Shown in pieces: positions 15,678-24,467 of a stretch of 64,000 nt of DNA; the first letter of the stretch is position 1; each line of letters begins with the position of its first letter. The DNA lies in contig NZ_SDPU01000001.1 in assembly GCF_004168035.1 (NCBI RefSeq), positions 62,001 through 126,000 of the forward strand, in the 5' to 3' direction. A model generated the notes under the pieces. That model was given only the letters and a program-made list of their open reading frames with translations, had not been told where the DNA came from and searched no databases. The position numbers were made by a program, and so were the translations under genes. Origin of the DNA: Nocardioides iriomotensis (GTDB lineage Bacteria > Actinomycetota > Actinomycetes > Propionibacteriales > Nocardioidaceae).

Positions 15678-17399
15678 GTGCGCCACCTCCCTCTCGACGA
15701 CCCCGGGACCCCGGACCACCGGTCCCCGGGGAAGTTCCTGCTCTGGCTGATGAAGGGGCAGTGGCGCACCCTGCTGATGGGCATGGTGTTCGGCGTCGTC
15801 TGGATGGTCTGCCAGGCCGTGATGCCTGCGGTGATCGGGCACGCGATCGACGACGGCATCGCCGCGCGCGACACGTCGGGGCTGCTGCAGTGGACCGCCG
15901 CCATGCTCGGCATCGGCATCCTGCAGGCGGCCTCGGGCATCATGCGGCACCGGTTCGCGGTGACCAACTGGCTGACGGCGGCCTACCGCACGGTGCAGCT
16001 CGTCGCGCGCCACGCCACCCACCTCGGCGCGACGCTGCCCAAGCGCGTCGCCACCGGTGAGGTCGTCGCGATCGGCACCAGCGACCTGGCCCACCTCGGC
16101 AACGCGATGGACGTGACCGCACGCGCGGCCGGCGCCGTCGTGTCGTTCCTCGTCGTCGCCGTGATCCTGCTCGACACCTCGGTGACGCTCGGGCTCGTCG
16201 TGCTGGTCGGCGTCCCCGTCCTGCTGCTGCTCGTCGGTCCCCTGCTCAAGCCGCTGCAGCGCCGCAACATGGCGCAGCGCGAGATGATGGGGCAGCTCTC
16301 CAACCTCGCGACCGACATCGTCAGCGGCCTGCGCATCCTGCGCGGCATCGGCGGCGAGCGGGTGTTCCACGAGCGCTACGTCCGCGACTCGCAGAAGGTC
16401 CGCGAGGCCGGCGTCCAGGTCGGCCGGCTGCAGTCGTTGCTCGACGCGCTCCAGGTGCTGCTGCCCGGCGTGTTCGTCGTGATCGTCGTGTGGATCGGCG
16501 CGCGCTTCGCGGTGCAGCAGCGCATCTCGCCGGGTGAGCTGGTGGCGTTCTACGGCTACGCCGCCTTCCTCATGATCCCGCTGCGCACGTCGACCGAGTT
16601 CGCCAACAAGTGGATCCGGGCGTTCGTCGCCGCGCGTCGCGTCGTGCGCGTGCTCGACCTGGAGCCCGAGGTCGGGGAGCCCGACCAGGCCTACCCCGAG
16701 CCGTCGACCACCGCCGACCTCGTCGACATCGAGAGCGGGCTGCACGTGCGGCACGGTCTCGTCACCGCGCTCGTCTCGGAGAAGCCCGACGAGACCGCCC
16801 TGGTCGCGGACCGGCTCGGCCACTACGCCCCCGGTGAGGTGCGCTGGGGCGACGTGCCGCTCAGCGGGCTCCCGCGCGCCGTCGTCCGACGCCGGATCGT
16901 CGTGTCCGACACCGGCAGCACCCTGTTCTCCGGCTCGCTGCGCGAGTCGCTCGACCTGCGCGGGCGCAGCGACGCCGACCTGCTCGCCGCGCTCGGCACC
17001 GCGTCGGCCGAGGACGTGCTCGCCGCGGTCACCGACGGTCTCGACACCCCGGTGGCCGAGCGCGGCCGGTCGTTCTCCGGCGGCCAGCGCCAGCGGCTGG
17101 TGCTCGCCCGCGTGCTCGCGGCCGACCCCGAGATCCTCGTGCTCGTCGAGCCGACGTCGGCGGTCGACGCCCACACCGAGGCCCGGATCGCCGACCGTCT
17201 CGTCGCCCACCGCGCCGGCCGCACCACGGTCGTCACGACCACGAGCCCGCTGCTGCTCGACCGGGTCGACCAGGTGGCGTTCCTGGTCGACGGCCACGTC
17301 GTCGCCGTCGGCACCCACCGCGACCTGCTCCGTGACGAGCCCGGCTACCGCGCCGTCGTCACCCGCGAGGTCGAGGACGTCGAGGAGGTCGAGGCATGA
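15678..17399 (+). CDS. ABC exporter half-transporter with degenerate nucleotide site
   Basis: The 573-residue protein fuses a six-helix type IV exporter membrane domain (first 310 residues or so) to an ATPase domain. The ATPase part lacks any Walker A motif where GxxGxGKST should be (LVSEKPDETALVADRLG). It has no Q-loop Gln (VVSDTGSTLF), Val instead of Asp in Walker B (ILVLVEPTSAVD), and Thr instead of the H-loop His (TVVTTTSPL). The signature SFSGGQRQRL is intact. This is the degenerate partner of a heterodimer completed by the next gene, which starts inside its stop (ATGA). The GTG at 15678 follows GAGGG. Substrate unknown. Confidence 0.92.
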   Translation: MRHLPLDDPGTPDHRSPGKFLLWLMKGQWRTLLMGMVFGVVWMVCQAVMPAVIGHAIDDGIAARDTSGLLQWTAAMLGIGILQAASGIMRHRFAVTNWLTAAYRTVQLVARHATHLGATLPKRVATGEVVAIGTSDLAHLGNAMDVTARAAGAVVSFLVVAVILLDTSVTLGLVVLVGVPVLLLLVGPLLKPLQRRNMAQREMMGQLSNLATDIVSGLRILRGIGGERVFHERYVRDSQKVREAGVQVGRLQSLLDALQVLLPGVFVVIVVWIGARFAVQQRISPGELVAFYGYAAFLMIPLRTSTEFANKWIRAFVAARRVVRVLDLEPEVGEPDQAYPEPSTTADLVDIESGLHVRHGLVTALVSEKPDETALVADRLGHYAPGEVRWGDVPLSGLPRAVVRRRIVVSDTGSTLFSGSLRESLDLRGRSDADLLAALGTASAEDVLAAVTDGLDTPVAERGRSFSGGQRQRLVLARVLAADPEILVLVEPTSAVDAHTEARIADRLVAHRAGRTTVVTTTSPLLLDRVDQVAFLVDGHVVAVGTHRDLLRDEPGYRAVVTREVEDVEEVEA

Positions 17400-19144
17400 G
17401 CCAGACGGTCCTGCCCGTCGCCGAGGGGCGTCACGTCGGCCGCTACGTCGTCTCGCTGGCGAAGCGCTACCCACGCATGGTCTGGGGCTCGGCGGCGCTG
17501 CACGTCGCCGCTGCCCTGGCCGCACTGGCCGCGCCCCGCCTGCTGGGTGACCTCGTCGAGTCGGTCGAGAAGGGCACCACGGTCGCCGCGGTCGACCGGA
17601 CCGTGCTGCTGCTGGCCGGGTTCCTGCTGCTGCAGACCGTGCTCACCCGCTACGCCCGCTACCTGTCGTTCGTGACCGGCGAGCGGGTGCTCGCCGAGCT
17701 GCGCGAAGACTTCGTCGAGAACACCCTCGCGCTGCCCGTCGGCACGGTCGAGTCCGCCGGGTCGGGCGACCTGCTGACCCGCACGTCGCGCGACGTCGAG
17801 CAGCTCGGCTGGTCGGTGCGCTGGGCGCTGCCCGAGTGGCTGATCGCGGTGATCACGGCCGTGCTGACGTTCGCCGCCGCGCTGCTGGTCGGCTGGTGGG
17901 TCGCGATCCCCTGCCTGCTGGGCGTGCCACCGCTGGTGGTGGGTCTGCGCTGGTACCTCGCCCGCGCCAAAGACGGCTACCTCCGCGAGTCCGCGTCGTA
18001 CTCCGTCATGAACGCCTCGCTCACCGAGACGGTCGAGGGCGCCCGCACGGTCGAGGCGCTCGGGCTGGGGCCGGCGCGGCGTGCGCGGATCGACCGCGAC
18101 ATCTCGGGGTCCTACCACGCGGAGAGGTACACCCTGTTCCTGCGCACGGTGTTCTTCCCCTCGGTCGAGGTCGCCTACCTGATCCCGACCGTGGCGACGC
18201 TGCTGTTCGGTGGCTGGCTCTACACGCAGGGCTCGGTGTCGCTGGGTGACGTGACCGCGGCGACGCTCTACGTGCAGATGCTGATCGACCCGGTCGACCG
18301 GATCGTCAGCATCCTCGACGAGCTGCAGGTGGGCGCGGCCTCGCTCGCGCGCCTGCTCGGCGTCGCGCAGGTGCCGGACGACCGGGTCGCGACCGGCCGG
18401 GAGCCTCAGGACGAGCGGATCGACGCCGAGGACGTGCGGTTCTCGTACGTCGACGGCCGCGACGTGCTGCACGGCGTCGACCTCGACGTCGGTGTCGGCG
18501 AGCGGATCGCGATGGTCGGCCCCTCCGGCGCCGGCAAGTCGACGCTCGGCCGGCTGCTTGCGGGCATCCACCCACCGCGCACCGGGTCGGTGACCGTCGG
18601 CGGCGTGGGCCTGACCGAGCTGCCGCTCACCGACCTCCGCGGTCATGTCGCGCTGGTGACGCAGGAGCACCACGTGTTCGTCGGCACGCTGCGCGACAAC
18701 CTGGCGCTGGCGCTGCCCGAGGACGCCGAGATCGACGACGAGGTGCTGCTGCGTGCGCTCGACGCCGTCGACGCGCGTGAGTGGGTCGAGGAGCTGCCCG
18801 AGGGGCTCGACACGGTCGTGGGCTCGGGCGGACGCGCACTGTCGCCGCCGCAGGCGCAGCAGCTCGCGCTCGCCCGCCTGGTGCTCGCCGACCCGCACAC
18901 GCTCGTGCTGGACGAGGCGACCTCGCTGATCGACCCGCGGGCGGCCCGGCACCTCGAGCGCTCGCTCGCCGCGGTGCTGGAGGGCCGCACGGTGATCGCG
19001 ATCGCCCACCGGCTGTTCAGCGCCCACGACGCCGACCGGGTGGCCGTCGTCGAGGACGGCGTGATCACCGAGCTCGGGTCGCACGACGAGCTCGTGGAGC
19101 GCGAGGGCTCGTACGCAGCACTGTGGAAGAGCTGGCAGGCCTAG
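17396..19144 (+). CDS. ABC exporter half-transporter with intact Walker motifs
   Basis: The 582-residue partner of the preceding protein has the same membrane-plus-ATPase layout. Here Walker A (GPSGAGKST), the Q-loop (VALVTQEHH), Walker B (TLVLDEATSLID) and the H-loop (IAIAHRLFS) are intact, but the signature motif is ruined (ALSPPQAQQ instead of LSGGQ). The heterodimer therefore has one fully competent ATP site, formed by this Walker A/B and the partner's SGGQ, and one in which both halves are lost. Asymmetric exporters of this kind move drugs, lipids or peptides; no cargo gene is adjacent. Confidence 0.93.
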   Translation: MSQTVLPVAEGRHVGRYVVSLAKRYPRMVWGSAALHVAAALAALAAPRLLGDLVESVEKGTTVAAVDRTVLLLAGFLLLQTVLTRYARYLSFVTGERVLAELREDFVENTLALPVGTVESAGSGDLLTRTSRDVEQLGWSVRWALPEWLIAVITAVLTFAAALLVGWWVAIPCLLGVPPLVVGLRWYLARAKDGYLRESASYSVMNASLTETVEGARTVEALGLGPARRARIDRDISGSYHAERYTLFLRTVFFPSVEVAYLIPTVATLLFGGWLYTQGSVSLGDVTAATLYVQMLIDPVDRIVSILDELQVGAASLARLLGVAQVPDDRVATGREPQDERIDAEDVRFSYVDGRDVLHGVDLDVGVGERIAMVGPSGAGKSTLGRLLAGIHPPRTGSVTVGGVGLTELPLTDLRGHVALVTQEHHVFVGTLRDNLALALPEDAEIDDEVLLRALDAVDAREWVEELPEGLDTVVGSGGRALSPPQAQQLALARLVLADPHTLVLDEATSLIDPRAARHLERSLAAVLEGRTVIAIAHRLFSAHDADRVAVVEDGVITELGSHDELVEREGSYAALWKSWQA

Positions 19145-19270
19145 AGGGGAACGTGCTGGCCCCTGCCCCGCGTTCCTCACCCCAGACCTGTTGGCTTCTC
19201 GACAGGACCTTCACACTTTCCACACGGCGTTCGTGGGCTTTGCGGTCGTAGCGCCACTTAACCTCCTGGT

Positions 19271-19993
19271 GTGGGGACAACGAAGGTGCTGGTCGTCGAG
19301 GACGAGCAGGTCATCAACCAGGCGGTCGCGGACCGGCTGGTAGCCGAGGGTTTCGACGTGCGGCAGGCGTACGACGGCACCACGGGGGTCGCCGAGGCCG
19401 CCAGCTGGTCGCCGGACCTCGTCGTGCTCGACGTGATGCTGCCGGGCCTGGACGGGCACGAGGTGTGCCGTCGCGTGCAGGCCGAGCGGCCGGTGCCGGT
19501 GATCATGCTGACCGCCCGCGACGACGAGACCGACGTGCTGGTCGGGCTCGGGGTCGGCGCCGACGACTACCTCACCAAGCCGTTCTCGATGCGCGAGCTC
19601 GTCGCCCGGGTGCGCGTGCTGCTCCGCCGCGTCGAGCGTGCCGCCGAGCTCGCCCGGGGAGACCACGGCGACGGCCACCTGACCGTGGGCGACCTGGTGG
19701 TCGACCGGTCCGGGCGGCGCGTGCGCGTGGGCGCGGACGACGTACACCTGACGCCGACGGAGTTCGACCTGCTCACCTGCCTGGCCGTGCAGCCGGGCAC
19801 CGTGCTGTCGCGCGAGGAGCTGCTGCGCGACGTGTGGGGCTGGGCCGACCCGGCCGCCGCCCGGGGCGGGACGCGGACGGTCGACAGCCACGTCCGCAGC
19901 CTCCGCGCGAAGATCGGTGCCGACCGCGTCCGGACGGTGCATGGTGTGGGATACGCCCTCGAGGGCGCGCACGACGGAGGCACCCCGCGATGA
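19271..19993 (+). CDS. OmpR/PhoB-family response regulator
   Basis: The 240-residue protein has a receiver domain (VLVVEDEQVINQAV; Asp in LVVLDVMLPGLDG; Lys in YLTKPFSMREL) and a winged-helix effector domain (LTPTEFDLLTCLAVQPG; TRTVDSHVRSLRAKIG; VHGVGYAL). The GTG at 19271 has no Shine-Dalgarno, so the mRNA may be leaderless. Upstream, TTCACAC and TTCCACAC (19210-19225) repeat with near 9-bp spacing and could be a regulator site. It overlaps the sensor kinase gene by ATGA. Confidence 0.93.
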   Translation: MGTTKVLVVEDEQVINQAVADRLVAEGFDVRQAYDGTTGVAEAASWSPDLVVLDVMLPGLDGHEVCRRVQAERPVPVIMLTARDDETDVLVGLGVGADDYLTKPFSMRELVARVRVLLRRVERAAELARGDHGDGHLTVGDLVVDRSGRRVRVGADDVHLTPTEFDLLTCLAVQPGTVLSREELLRDVWGWADPAAARGGTRTVDSHVRSLRAKIGADRVRTVHGVGYALEGAHDGGTPR

Positions 19994-20988
19994 GACCACT
20001 CGACCGGCTCCACTCGATCCGCACCAAGCTCGGCCTGCTGATCGCGGTCACCGTGGCCCTGACAGCGGTGGTGTCGGTGGTCGCGACCGAGCGTGGCGTC
20101 AGCCCGTGGGTCACCGTGCCGGTGGCCGTCGTCGTCGCCCTGGCCGTCACGCAGGTGCTGGCGCGTGGCATGACCTCGCCGTTGCGCGAGATGACCGCGG
20201 CCGCGCGACGGATGGCGACCGGCGACTACAGCCAGCAGGTCACCGCGACGTCGCAGGACGAGGTCGGCGAGCTCGCCCGCACGTTCAACGCGATGGCGGC
20301 CGACCTCGCCCTGGTCGACCGGCAGCGCCGGGACCTGGTGGCCAACGTCTCCCACGAGCTGCGCACCCCCGTGTCGGCGCTGCGGGCGCTGCTGGAGAAC
20401 CTCGTCGACGGCGTGGTACGCCCGGACGCCGAGCGGCTGCAGGTCGCACTCACCCAGACCGAGCGGCTCGGCCGGCTCGTCACCGACCTGCTCGACCTGT
20501 CCCGGCTCGACGCCGGGCTCTCGCAGCTCAACCCGTCGCGGCTGGCGGTGCGGCCGTTCCTCCAGGACGCGGTGAAGGAGGCGCGGCTGGCCGAGCACCC
20601 GGTGCGGTACGCCGTCGAGGTCGACCCGTTCGACCTGGTCGTCGTGGCCGACCGGGCCCGGCTGCACCAGCTGCTCGCCAACCTGCTCGACAACGCCGGT
20701 CGGCACTCGCCGGTCGGCGGAACCGTTCGCGCGAGGGCCTACCGCGGCAACGGCGGCATGATCCTCGAGGTCGCCGACCAGGGCCCCGGGATCGCTCCCG
20801 AGGAGCGCGAGCAGGTCTTCGAACGCTTCACGACCGGTGACTCCTCCGCCGAGAGCGGGACCGGCCTCGGGCTGGCCATCGCCCGGTGGGTCACCGACCT
20901 GCACAGCGGCTCGATCGAGGTCGTCGACCGGCCTCGCGGCTGCCTGATCCGCGCTCGCATCCCGCTGACCCAGGAGGTCACAGCATGA
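19990..20988 (+). CDS. HAMP-domain sensor histidine kinase
   Basis: The 332-residue kinase has two membrane helices within residues 12-55, almost no extracytoplasmic loop (ATERGVSPW), then a HAMP domain (SPLREMTAAARRMATGDYSQ), HisKA (LVANVSHELRTPVSALRALL, phospho-His) and HATPase_c (NLLDNAGRHSP; DQGPGIAPEE; GTGLGLAI). The near-absence of a sensor loop suggests that it senses the membrane or a partner protein. It is coupled at both ends by ATGA overlaps: regulator before, membrane protein after. Confidence 0.93.
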   Translation: MRPLDRLHSIRTKLGLLIAVTVALTAVVSVVATERGVSPWVTVPVAVVVALAVTQVLARGMTSPLREMTAAARRMATGDYSQQVTATSQDEVGELARTFNAMAADLALVDRQRRDLVANVSHELRTPVSALRALLENLVDGVVRPDAERLQVALTQTERLGRLVTDLLDLSRLDAGLSQLNPSRLAVRPFLQDAVKEARLAEHPVRYAVEVDPFDLVVVADRARLHQLLANLLDNAGRHSPVGGTVRARAYRGNGGMILEVADQGPGIAPEEREQVFERFTTGDSSAESGTGLGLAIARWVTDLHSGSIEVVDRPRGCLIRARIPLTQEVTA

Positions 20989-22463
20989 GCACTCCCGCCA
21001 CGCCTGCCGTCCCCGCCCCGGGTCAACCGCCGGCCGCGACCGTCCCGTCCGTCGACGTGTTCGGCGACCTCTGGCCCGACACCGGTGTGCCGGCCCGCCC
21101 GGGTGTCGTGGGTGCCGCGCTCGCCGTCGGGCTGCTGGCCGCGCTGGTGATCCCGGAGCGCGAGCCGGGCATCGGCTTCGTGGCCGTGATGCTCGCGATG
21201 GGCACCGTGGCGTTCGGGCCGGCGCCGACCCGCCCGTACCTCGTCGCGTCGTTCGCGCTCGCCGTACCGCTGGCGTCGATGTTCGCCGTCCGCGACGCCG
21301 CCTGGATCGCGGTGCTCTGCCTGCTGGCCGCCGGGGCGCTCGGCTGCGTCGCGCTGGTCGACGCGCGCTCGGTGCCCGGGATCTTCGCGTCGGCGTTCGC
21401 GCCACCGCTCGCCGCGGTGCGCGGGATGCCGTGGCTGGGCCGGACGGTCAAGGGCGTCGGCCGGCTGGGCTCGCTGTGGCCGGTGCTGCGCACCGTCGTG
21501 CTGTCGGTGGCCGCGGTGACAGTGTTCGGCGCGCTCTTCGCCTCGGCCGACGCGGTCTTCGCGCGCTGGGCGGACGCGGTGGTGCCGGACCTGACCGTCG
21601 ACACCCTCGTGCTGCGCGGGTTCCTGCTGGTGGTGGTCGGAGGCATCACGCTGGCCGCGGCGTACGTCGCGCTCAACCCGCCGCGCGTCGAGCGGCTGCA
21701 CCCCGGCGAGGCCACGCCGGTGGGCCGGACGTTCGAGTGGCTGGTGCCGGTCGGGCTGGTGGTCGCGCTGTACGTCGGCTTCGTGCTGGCGCAGGCGGCG
21801 GCCATGTTCGGCGGCCACGCCTACCTGCAGGAGACGACCGGCCTCACCTATGCGGAGTACGTCCACCAGGGGTTCGGCCAGCTCACCGTCGCCACCCTGC
21901 TGACGCTCGGCGTCGCCGCTGCCGCCGCTCGCAAGGCGCCACGCGGCACGGCGCGCGAGCGTCTGTTGCTGCGGGTCGCGCTCGGCCTGCTCGGGCTGCT
22001 GACGCTGGTGGTCGTGGCGTCCGCGCTGTACCGGATGCACGTCTACGAGGAGGCCTACGGCTTCACCGAGCTGCGGGTGCTGGTGTCGGTGTTCGAGGGC
22101 TGGCTCGGCCTGGTCGTGCTGCTGGTGCTGGTGGCCGGCATCCGGCTCGACGGCTGGTGGCTGCCGCGCGCGGCGGTGCTGACCGGGGCGGCGGCGCTGC
22201 TCGGGCTGGCACTGCTGAACCCGGACGGGTACGTCGCCGAGCGCAACGTGGAGCGGTACCTCGAGACCGGCAAGATCGACTGGGACTACCTCGCCACGCT
22301 CTCGGCGGACGCCGTACCCGCGCTGGAGCAGCTGCCCGCCGACGTCCGGCACTGCGTGCTCGTGCCGGGCACCGAGGACGGGGACGTGATCGCCTGGAAC
22401 CTCGGCCGGTCTCGCGCGGACGGCACGACGCTCGACGCGAGTGCCGGCTGCCCGTCGAGCTGA
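20985..22463 (+). CDS. Polytopic membrane protein, DUF4173/DUF4153-like
   Basis: The 492-residue protein has about a dozen hydrophobic segments and a soluble C-terminal tail ending in a Cys-containing region (DVRHCVLVPG; SAGCPSS). The conserved RVEAYG-like element appears here as RMHVYEEAYGFTELRVLV, followed by NPDGYVAERNVERYLETGKID, which is characteristic of DUF4173. The biochemical function of this family is unknown. AGGAGG precedes the ATG at 20985, which overlaps the kinase stop, so it may be the membrane partner or the target of the two-component pair. Confidence 0.8.
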   Translation: MSTPATPAVPAPGQPPAATVPSVDVFGDLWPDTGVPARPGVVGAALAVGLLAALVIPEREPGIGFVAVMLAMGTVAFGPAPTRPYLVASFALAVPLASMFAVRDAAWIAVLCLLAAGALGCVALVDARSVPGIFASAFAPPLAAVRGMPWLGRTVKGVGRLGSLWPVLRTVVLSVAAVTVFGALFASADAVFARWADAVVPDLTVDTLVLRGFLLVVVGGITLAAAYVALNPPRVERLHPGEATPVGRTFEWLVPVGLVVALYVGFVLAQAAAMFGGHAYLQETTGLTYAEYVHQGFGQLTVATLLTLGVAAAAARKAPRGTARERLLLRVALGLLGLLTLVVVASALYRMHVYEEAYGFTELRVLVSVFEGWLGLVVLLVLVAGIRLDGWWLPRAAVLTGAAALLGLALLNPDGYVAERNVERYLETGKIDWDYLATLSADAVPALEQLPADVRHCVLVPGTEDGDVIAWNLGRSRADGTTLDASAGCPSS

Positions 22464-22587
22464 CCCGCGGCCGGCGGCCTGGGCCGCCGCAACCGGTATG
22501 GACCAGCAGGGCCCGCGTGAGGTGACTTCGGGGACTTTCCGCGCATTCCCGGGACAGCCCCTTGAGTCGTCGTGTTCACTTGTACAT

Positions 22588-22625
22588 GAACGGCCGCTGG
22601 TGACCCGAGACGCCAGCGGCCGTTC
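22588..22625. terminator. 13-bp perfect-stem terminator
   Basis: GAACGGCCGCTGG (22588-22600) pairs perfectly with CCAGCGGCCGTTC (22613-22625), loop 12 bases. It lies in the 215-bp gap between the convergent DUF4173-like gene and npdG, so it can act for either strand. Confidence 0.75.
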
Positions 22626-22678
22626 GTCGCGTCCGGGGGTTGTTCACCCGCTGCCCGGCGATCCGCTCCGTGGCGTGC

Positions 22679-23341
22679 TCAGTGGTCGAGGCCGGAGATC
22701 GCGACCCCCGAGCGGGTCTTGTAGCGCTTGTTGACCGAGATCAGCACCGCCGTCAGCGGTTCGAGCTGACGGGCCAGGCGCAGCCGCCCGGCGTCCACGC
22801 CGTCGCGACCGGTGACCGTGCGAGCGAGCTCGATGACCTGCTGCTTGGCGTCGACGTCGTCGCCGCAGACCAGGACGTCCTCGTGGTCGAGGTAGTCCGC
22901 CTCGCCCCACAGCGTCACCGCCGAGACGTGGTGGAACGCGCCCACCACCCGTGCGGTGGGCACGAGCGTGGCGGCGGACTCGGCGGCCGACCGCTCGAGC
23001 GGGAGACCGTAGGGCCCCTGCTTGTCGAAGCCGAGCGGGTTCACGCACGACACCACGACCTTGCCGGCCAGCGCGTCGGCCAGTGAGGCGACCAGCTCGT
23101 CGTGCCCGTCGTAGGGCACGGCGAGCAGCACCAGCCCGGCCTGCGCCGCGGCGTCTGCGTTGGCCGCGCCGGTCACGTCGGCCTCAGGCAGCCGCTCCCG
23201 GATCGCGGCGGCCGCCTCGTCGGCGCGGTCCGCCACACGGGAGCCGAGCACTACGCCGTACCCGTGCCGGGCGAAGCGGTAGGCCAGACCCTTGCCCTGC
23301 GGGCCGGTGCCGCCGACGACGGCGATGCGGGGTGTGCTCAC
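22679..23341 (-). CDS. npdG: NADPH:coenzyme F420 oxidoreductase
   Basis: The 220-residue Rossmann protein begins RIAVVGGTGPQGKGLAYRFA, with GSR at the end of strand 2 suited to NADP(H), and continues with VLLAVPYDGH and VVGAFHHVSA, the signature segments of F420-dependent NADP reductases. It shuttles hydride between NADPH and deazaflavin F420 in the cytosol. It is divergent from an F420-type LLM oxidoreductase, which supports the assignment: one gene would charge the cofactor and the other use it. Confidence 0.88.
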   Translation of the reverse strand: MSTPRIAVVGGTGPQGKGLAYRFARHGYGVVLGSRVADRADEAAAAIRERLPEADVTGAANADAAAQAGLVLLAVPYDGHDELVASLADALAGKVVVSCVNPLGFDKQGPYGLPLERSAAESAATLVPTARVVGAFHHVSAVTLWGEADYLDHEDVLVCGDDVDAKQQVIELARTVTGRDGVDAGRLRLARQLEPLTAVLISVNKRYKTRSGVAISGLDH

Positions 23342-23435
23342 GGGACTCCTCCTCGGCGGTCCTTGCAGGCGGGCCGCTCGTTCGCGATCATGACAGTGTT
23401 GGTGTCACGGTTACCAGGGCCAGTAGAGGACAGTG

Positions 23436-24467
23436 ATGAAGCTCTCGACCATGCTGATGTACGCCGGCAACCCCCGCGAGGCGGCCGACCAGGTCTCCTC
23501 CTGGGAGCAGGCCGGGCTGGACACCGTGTGGGTGGCCGAAGCCTACGGATTCGACTCGCCGACGCTCATGGGCTACCTCGCCGCGCGGACCGAGACGGTC
23601 GAGATCGGATCGGCGATCCTCAACATCTACTCGCGCACGCCGGGTGCCCTCGCGCAGACCGCCGCCGGCCTCGACAACGTCAGCGGCGGCCGCGCGATCC
23701 TCGGGCTCGGCGCGTCCGGCCCGCAGGTGATCGAGGGCTGGCACGGGCTGCCCTACGACAAGCCGCTGACCCGCACCCGCGAGGTCGTCGAGATCGTGCG
23801 CCGCGCGATCCGCCGCGAGACGATCGACTTCCACGGCAAGGTGTTCGACCTGCCACTGCCGAGCGACCAGGGGCTCGGGCTCGGCAAGCCGCTGAAGATG
23901 CTGACGAAGCCGGAGCGCTCGTCCATCCCGATCTACGTCGCGGCGCTGGGCGAGAAGAACGTCGCCGGGACGGCGGAGTACGCCGACGGCTGGCTGCCGT
24001 TCATGTACGCCCCCGAGATGGCCGAGTCGGTCTGGGGCGCGTCGCTGCGCACCGGGACCGCCAAGCGGCCCGACGACCTCGCGCCGCTGGAGGTGGTGGC
24101 CGGCGGCATGGTCGCGATCGGCGACGACGTGAAGGGGATGCTCGACTTCGCCCGGCCGATGTTCGCGCTCTACATCGGGGGCATGGGCGCGCGGGGCAAG
24201 AACTTCTACAACACCCTGTGCCGCCAGTACGGCTACGAGAAGGAGGCCGAGGAGATCCAGGAGCTGTACCTCGGTGGCAACAAGCGCGACGCGGAGTCCG
24301 TCGTACCGCTCGAGCTGCTGGAGATGTGCAACCTCGTCGGGCCCGAGGGCTACGTCAAGGAGCGGATCGAGGCGTTCCGCGAGTCCGGCGTGACCAACCT
24401 GCAGGTGATGCCGGCGACCGACGACCCGGCGGCGACGATCCGACAGCTGAAGGAGTGGGTGTCCTGA
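23436..24467 (+). CDS. LLM-class F420-dependent oxidoreductase
   Basis: The 343-residue TIM-barrel protein of the luciferase-like family has an N-terminal MLMYAGNPREAADQ and an internal TVEIGSAILNIYSRTP, and is of the length typical for the F420-using branch. AGAGGA ends 5 bases before the ATG at 23436, which is preferred to the GTG at 23433. The end overlaps the start of an acyl-CoA dehydrogenase gene (TGATG), implying a shared pathway, perhaps in lipid or steroid breakdown. A TGACA-N7-TGTCA inverted repeat at 23391-23407 lies in the divergent gap and might bind a repressor. Confidence 0.88.
   Translation: MKLSTMLMYAGNPREAADQVSSWEQAGLDTVWVAEAYGFDSPTLMGYLAARTETVEIGSAILNIYSRTPGALAQTAAGLDNVSGGRAILGLGASGPQVIEGWHGLPYDKPLTRTREVVEIVRRAIRRETIDFHGKVFDLPLPSDQGLGLGKPLKMLTKPERSSIPIYVAALGEKNVAGTAEYADGWLPFMYAPEMAESVWGASLRTGTAKRPDDLAPLEVVAGGMVAIGDDVKGMLDFARPMFALYIGGMGARGKNFYNTLCRQYGYEKEAEEIQELYLGGNKRDAESVVPLELLEMCNLVGPEGYVKERIEAFRESGVTNLQVMPATDDPAATIRQLKEWVS

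Noticed and set aside
19145-19180. Possible terminator after the ABC exporter (GGAACG...CGTTCC)
   Set aside because: Only a 6-bp stem with a large loop; too weak to call.
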